Source: Paraspadella gotoi (lineage: Eukaryota; Chaetognatha). Taken from it: a stretch of 64,000 bases of DNA. Shown here piece after piece: positions 59,333 through 64,000 of the stretch; the first letter of the stretch is position 1; every line of letters begins with the position of its first letter. Under the pieces are notes generated by a model. That model did not search any database and was not told the origin of the DNA. It saw only the letters and a program-made list of their open reading frames with translations. Where the stretch lies: contig CM119265.1 of assembly GCA_051294375.1 (NCBI GenBank), forward strand, positions 2,579,292-2,643,291, read 5' to 3'. The position numbers and the translations under genes were made by a program.

Positions 59333-60455
59333 AGAGAGAGATGAATGAAGGTCAATGATTCTGAGCTTATAAAATTTTTAAAAATAATTTTATACAGCGC
59401 CTCATCTCCTAATCTCAATAATCTTGATAACAAGGAAAAGAAGAAAACGATACAATTATACCTCGACTCAAATTGAATGTTATAAACTGGTGAGATTTTT
59501 TTTTGCACAAGAGTGTATTTATATTGTGAACATCTTCATCGTCGTCGTCTTCGTCATCGTCGTCCATTAAACATGTTAGCCACTCCTATGGCTTCGTTAT
59601 GCAAAAACGTCGAGAGTCGTTAGACGCCAAAACTTCAATGGTTTAGGCCATCATTTCATTGGTTTTACCTCATCTGAATAATTCATACAAGTTTGGACAT
59701 TTCACTGATGTTCATTGCACATTGCACAATGCACATGGTGAAAATGCTTAATGTTTATGAATATTGTTATTATATTATATTGATATTGTTAGGATACAAA
59801 CTAACAAAGTAAATCTGTGGAAGAATTTCCACGAATTTAATCGCGAATTTTAAAAAAATATTCTACGTGGCAAAAAAAATATACGTAATAAATAGAATAT
59901 ACGTACTGATATATACTATTCCTCTATGTACGCCAACCCAAAAGCCACCGTGTGATGGCTGCTTTCCCAGAGTGCTCTCTCACTTCCTCCCAGTGATCTC
60001 TCACTTCCTCCGAGTGTCTCTCACTTCCTTACAGTGCCGTCGTCGTCATTATCATTGTCGTTTGTCGTCTTCGTCATCATCATAATTATTCTTTTCGTCG
60101 TCGTCGCACCGTCATCATAGTCTTCGTTATCGTTTCATCGCTGTCATCATATCAACATTATCGTCGTCGTCGGCATCATTCTTTTCGTCTCATCTTCGTC
60201 ATCGTAGTCGTCGTCGTCATGATCAACATTATTATGGCCGTTTGTTGTCGTTGTTGTAGTTGTTCTGGTTGTCGCTATTTTTTTTGATGTTGTTCTTATA
60301 CTTTTCAGTTTTCCAAAAGCTAAAAGCCCTGACGTTGAGTCGGCGATTCTCTTCCAACATTCAAGTCATGAAATTTAAATCCTAACAACTCGACCAATAT
60401 CTGGGGAATGAGGAAGGAGTGAGAGAAGAGGGAGGAGGAGGAGGAGGAGGAGGAG
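59333..60455 (+). repeat. Duplicate of 56096-57200, copy 3
   Basis: Third copy with its own indels, ending in (GGA)n. It continues to a segment (60460-60590) absent from the others, whose minus strand reads MPFKSRGVYLIPNEEGEFIS; no family recognised. Confidence 0.8.
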
Positions 60456-60589
60456 GAAGAGGCATATAGAGCTACCCTGTTGAGGAGTGTGATTCCGACT
60501 ACCTCCAACTGGTCGATGATACCATGACTGATGAATTCACCCTCCTCATTTGGTATTAAATACACTCCTCTACTTTTGAAAGGCATCTT

Positions 60590-61778
60590 TCTCCTCCTCC
60601 TCCTACTCGCTCCTCCTACTCCTCCTCTTTATGAATTCATCAGGGATTTCAAATAATAAATTCATAATACCGCAGATAAGGAAGATGATTCTTTAGGTGA
60701 ATCCATAGATGTATTCATGTGAGAGAAAGAAAGATTTGATCTCGTATGAGTAAAACATGTCCAGCTCTCGCTACCCAATCTGATAAGTTTAGTGTAGCTA
60801 ATAGTAATTCTCTTTTCCACAATGAATTCATTCCTCAAAATCATATTCGAAATCAATGATTTCATAGAATAAAACACTTGAATTATATTCATTGCAGAGT
60901 GTATAAGTTTGTGTTCAATTATGTGATGGTGTTTTCTCTGATGAATCAAACATGTATTCATTTGATAGGTAAATATATTTCTTCTGCTTTGAGTGTAAAA
61001 TACTTATACTGTTACGGTTATGTGTTAAGATTGAAAAGGATAGATTATCCGTCTCAATGATTCAAATTTCAAAATAATGTAAGAAATCATGATTCCCCTT
61101 AGTTACTATAGTGTGTCAACTGAAATAATAAATAAAATAAATTAAATAAATAAATAAAAATAAATTATTCCTGGAATATTATTAAGTTAGACAATGCAAC
61201 ATTTTGTTCTTTTGTTTTTTTCATTTAAGTTAGTTTAAAATTATCAATCTCGTTTAGAAAATTTGTGCCAGGTCCGCTTGTAAACATTTTTTATTGGGTT
61301 TGAAAAGGGGTATTTTTTTTCTCTTTTTGACGACGATTCAAAATGCCATATCTCGGCCTTGAATTATCTAATTTACAAAAATTATATATTTAGAATCCTT
61401 GTCTTAACCTTGTCTTAACTCTTTTTATAATAATATAAAAAATTGAAATTTGATAAAGTATTAATAAATACTTTTTTAAAGTATATCTTAATAAATAATA
61501 TCAATATTGAAAATAAAGTTATAAAATTTTCCAAAAATAAGCTTAAGTTAAAGGCTTATTACAAATGTAATTGTTATGCACTTAAAACAATAAAAAAATA
61601 CTTACCTAGTAAGGAGAAATTTAGTAAAGTAGAAAAATCTTTAATCCCGAATAATTGACAAGTATTCAGTGAATGAGTGAGTGAAAAATATTTTAATACT
61701 TTTCCGTTATTGAGACGTGAATCCTTAGTATGTAAATTCCTGAATATTTTTTTCCCTGAATCTAAATTAATGAGTTGT
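60590..61778. other. AT-rich sequence, nothing recognised
   Basis: Only short frames. A few GAATTCA-rich words. No RNA gene seen. Confidence 0.5.
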
Positions 61779-62275
61779 CTTCTTTCTTTGTGAATACTTA
61801 GAGTGTGAATTCATAAGAATGAATTCATTTTCATTTCGGTTTAAAAAGTTTCAATTATTAAGTAGTATGTTATTCTTTGTGAATACTTAGTGTATGAATT
61901 CAATGAGTAGAAATTCATAAGAATGAGAATTCATTTCATTTCCGTTTAATTGCTCCATTTTTTAAAGTTTTTATTAATTAAGTAGTGCATTATTCTTTGT
62001 GAATACTCAGAGTGTGAATTCAAAAGAATAATTCATTCATTTTCGGTTTAAAAGTTTCATTATTAAAGTTTGTTGTTATTCTTGTGAATACTTGTGTATG
62101 AACTTCCATGAGTAGAAATTCATAAAAATGAATTCTTTCATTTCGGTTTAAATGTGCCATTTTTAAAGTTTTTATTATTAAGTAGTCATTATTCTTTGTG
62201 AAATACTTAATGTGTGAGACGTTCATGAGTAGAAAATTCTTAGAGAATGAATTCATCTTCATTTCAGTTTAATGT
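61779..62275. repeat. Satellite-like tandem repeat, about 90-120 bp unit
   Basis: About five units beginning TATTCTTTGTGAATACTTA, then GAATTCATAAGAATGAATTC, CATTTCGGTTTAA and TTTTTATTATTAAGTAGT. Units vary in length by loss of internal pieces. Confidence 0.85.
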
Positions 62276-63140
62276 GCCTGAACTCGAACATTCGGCCGAT
62301 GTCAATAATCAGCTATTAATCAGTACAAATAAAACATCAGTACGTCCCCAGGTAAAAATTCTATGAGAGTTTAAAAATATTATTTTATCAAAAATAAATA
62401 AATGCAAGTCACAAAAAGTTTACAAATTAAAAAACCGTCTTTAAAAATTATTTGTGGCTAAATCAAAAAAGTTTTTTGCTAATTTTATAGGTGTTAAAAG
62501 CTTATTTCAATAGCCTATGTTATGGTTAAGTTTAAACAAATTTGCAACTATTTTTGTTTAACAAAATTATAATAAAAACTGAAAAAGACACTTTTTGACT
62601 GTAAACTTCAATAGCAAACTCTAAATGAATTAAGGGAAATAAAATTACCAGAATAGGTGAAGGAAGATAAGGAAAGAACGGATTTCCCAAAGTAAATAAA
62701 TTTTTTGCTCAACTTTCCTTGGCAATCCTAAATCAGAAGAAGAAAATGAAATGGACAAAAAATGCGAGCATGATTTTTTTCTCCTAAATGTTTCACCAAA
62801 AAATTGTAGACTTTTTTATTATTTGAACCGGGGTGGATATGATTTCAATACCAATCTATAAGAACATTATGAATAAAAAGGTTTGGGATCGAGTTTAAGA
62901 TTTGGTAAATGCGAACGTATTTGTAGGCGGAGACCCAATGAAATTCATTTGAAATCAATCAAAGCACAAGTCGCATTCGAACTGAGAGCCTTCAATGAAT
63001 TCACGTTCCTCCCGCGCATTCGACTGATTAACAATCCGAAATTCGATCTTCGACCGGCTTAAATCGATCGCTGCGATTTTTCGACCGTTTTGCGAGGTCG
63101 AAGAGAGGTCGAAAACCGCCGCTTCAGCTTTACCTTCCGA
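62276..63140. other. AT-rich sequence with a possible tRNA-like remnant
   Basis: 62968-63045 on the minus strand has CTCAGTTCGAATGCG, B-box-like, with a weak A-box-like part about 35 bases upstream. Otherwise nothing recognised. Confidence 0.35.
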
Positions 63141-63144
63141 AAGA

Positions 63145-63311
63145 GCGTCGTCAGATGTTTGATTTGGTTCGAGTTTAACATGAGAAGAATCAAACGAAAA
63201 CGATTTTTATGAGGAGGAAAGTCAGAACAAGGTATTGGAATTGAGAGAGAGATGAGAGAGAGAGAGAGAGAGATAGAAGAGAGAGAGAGAGAGAGAGAGA
63301 GAAGAGAGAGC

Positions 63312-63343
<32 letters not shown>

Positions 63344-64000
63344 AGAGACTAATTTAATATTTTTAAATTTTTGTCTATGGCCCAAAAGCGTTATGTATAA
63401 CATACATACATACACAAATCTCTTGCTGTGAAGTTGGGTAATTAACTTAGTTTTTTGGGTTTTTTTCTATTAAATATTATGGTTGCTAACAAATGCTAAC
63501 AACTTTTACCAAATGTCCATAATTAAGGTGTTTAAGGAAGAATTTTTTTTTAAATCTAAAGGTTCGTGACCTCTTGAACAACCGAGTAAATTGTTATTAC
63601 TATTATTAAAAATTAAAGTAAAAATATAAATCCCCAAATCTTTTTCTCGAGACCAACAACAAATTATTCGCCATTTGCAAAAAATAAAAAAACATCGTGG
63701 TCGATGAACCCTCGAAATTTGGTCCGCTTTAAAGTTTCAGGTAATTGTAAAATAAAAATTCGTGCAAATAAAACTAAATTGTTTTTAATTAAAACGATAA
63801 TTATAATTAGTATATAAATAAATAAATAGAACCAAGAATTAAAAATGTTTTTAAAAGAGAATTAGTAACGTATAATTTTTTAACGTAAATTAAAGAAAAG
63901 CATTTGGCATACTTTTAACGTAACGATTCTCCCCTCGTAAAGAAACATCCTCGGCACTGCTTCAAATTCTGCGACTGCAGCCGCTAAAGATGCCGAATGT
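63145..64000 (+). repeat. Duplicate of 57216-57982 (last block)
   Basis: Repeats GATGTTTGATTTGGTTCGAG, the GA tract (63244-63347) and the following AT-rich DNA with CATACATACATACA. It extends beyond the point where the first copy hits the 10-N gap. Confidence 0.85.

Overview
The window is animal nuclear DNA. It is AT-rich, full of microsatellites, and its coding sequence is cut into many short exons with GT-AG introns. One gene fills the first 47 kb on the + strand: the C-terminal half of an axonemal dynein heavy chain. I assign it to DNAH2 from family knowledge of near-identical blocks such as EQGLESQLLGIVVRKER and RYTCRGLFE, and from the RGTALLMSL ending. It runs from the end of AAA3 through AAA4, stalk coiled coil 1, the microtubule-binding domain, coiled coil 2, AAA5, AAA6 and the C-terminal domain, over about 43 exons, to a stop at 47037-47039. 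A DNAH2 inner-arm dynein implies an organism with motile cilia or flagella. I cannot place the phylum; an invertebrate is likely.

The DNAH2 introns carry other genes and elements. Several tRNA-Gln genes lie antisense at 0.4-1.1 kb, 5 kb and 17.3 kb. A probable nested multi-membrane-span gene, XK-related-like, sits at 7.1-10.8 kb. A candidate 3.5 kb inverted-repeat element (33.99-37.49 kb) holds a good hammerhead-ribozyme match and a 202-bp MITE. A dispersed family with CCCAGA-type inverted ends and TTAACCCTAA-like interiors recurs. Two minisatellites were built from an exon end plus its splice donor. (CT)n and (GA)n tracts very often sit directly at splice acceptors and donors.

Sequence quality matters for any reading. 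The stretch around exons 12-23 occurs in two or three tandem copies (11.44-13.43, 13.53-21.05 and 21.08-29.55 kb), separated by runs of exactly 100 or 25 N. The copies differ by many 1-2 base indels that break different exons in each. The simplest reading is unmerged, partly uncorrected long-read gap filling over one true copy, not gene duplication. The same is likely for the copies at 55.9-60.5 and 63.1-64 kb, and perhaps for the 2.8 kb palindrome at 53.8-56.6 kb.

Downstream of DNAH2 (47.04-64 kb) I find no convincing protein gene. This part holds a diverged second copy of the last coding exon, purine-rich minisatellites, an array of eight inverted CCAAT boxes with a CRE (48.13-48.50 kb), a pair of RFX X-box motifs (50.15-50.19 kb), long (GA)n/(CT)n tracts, a fold-back MITE and satellite-like repeats.
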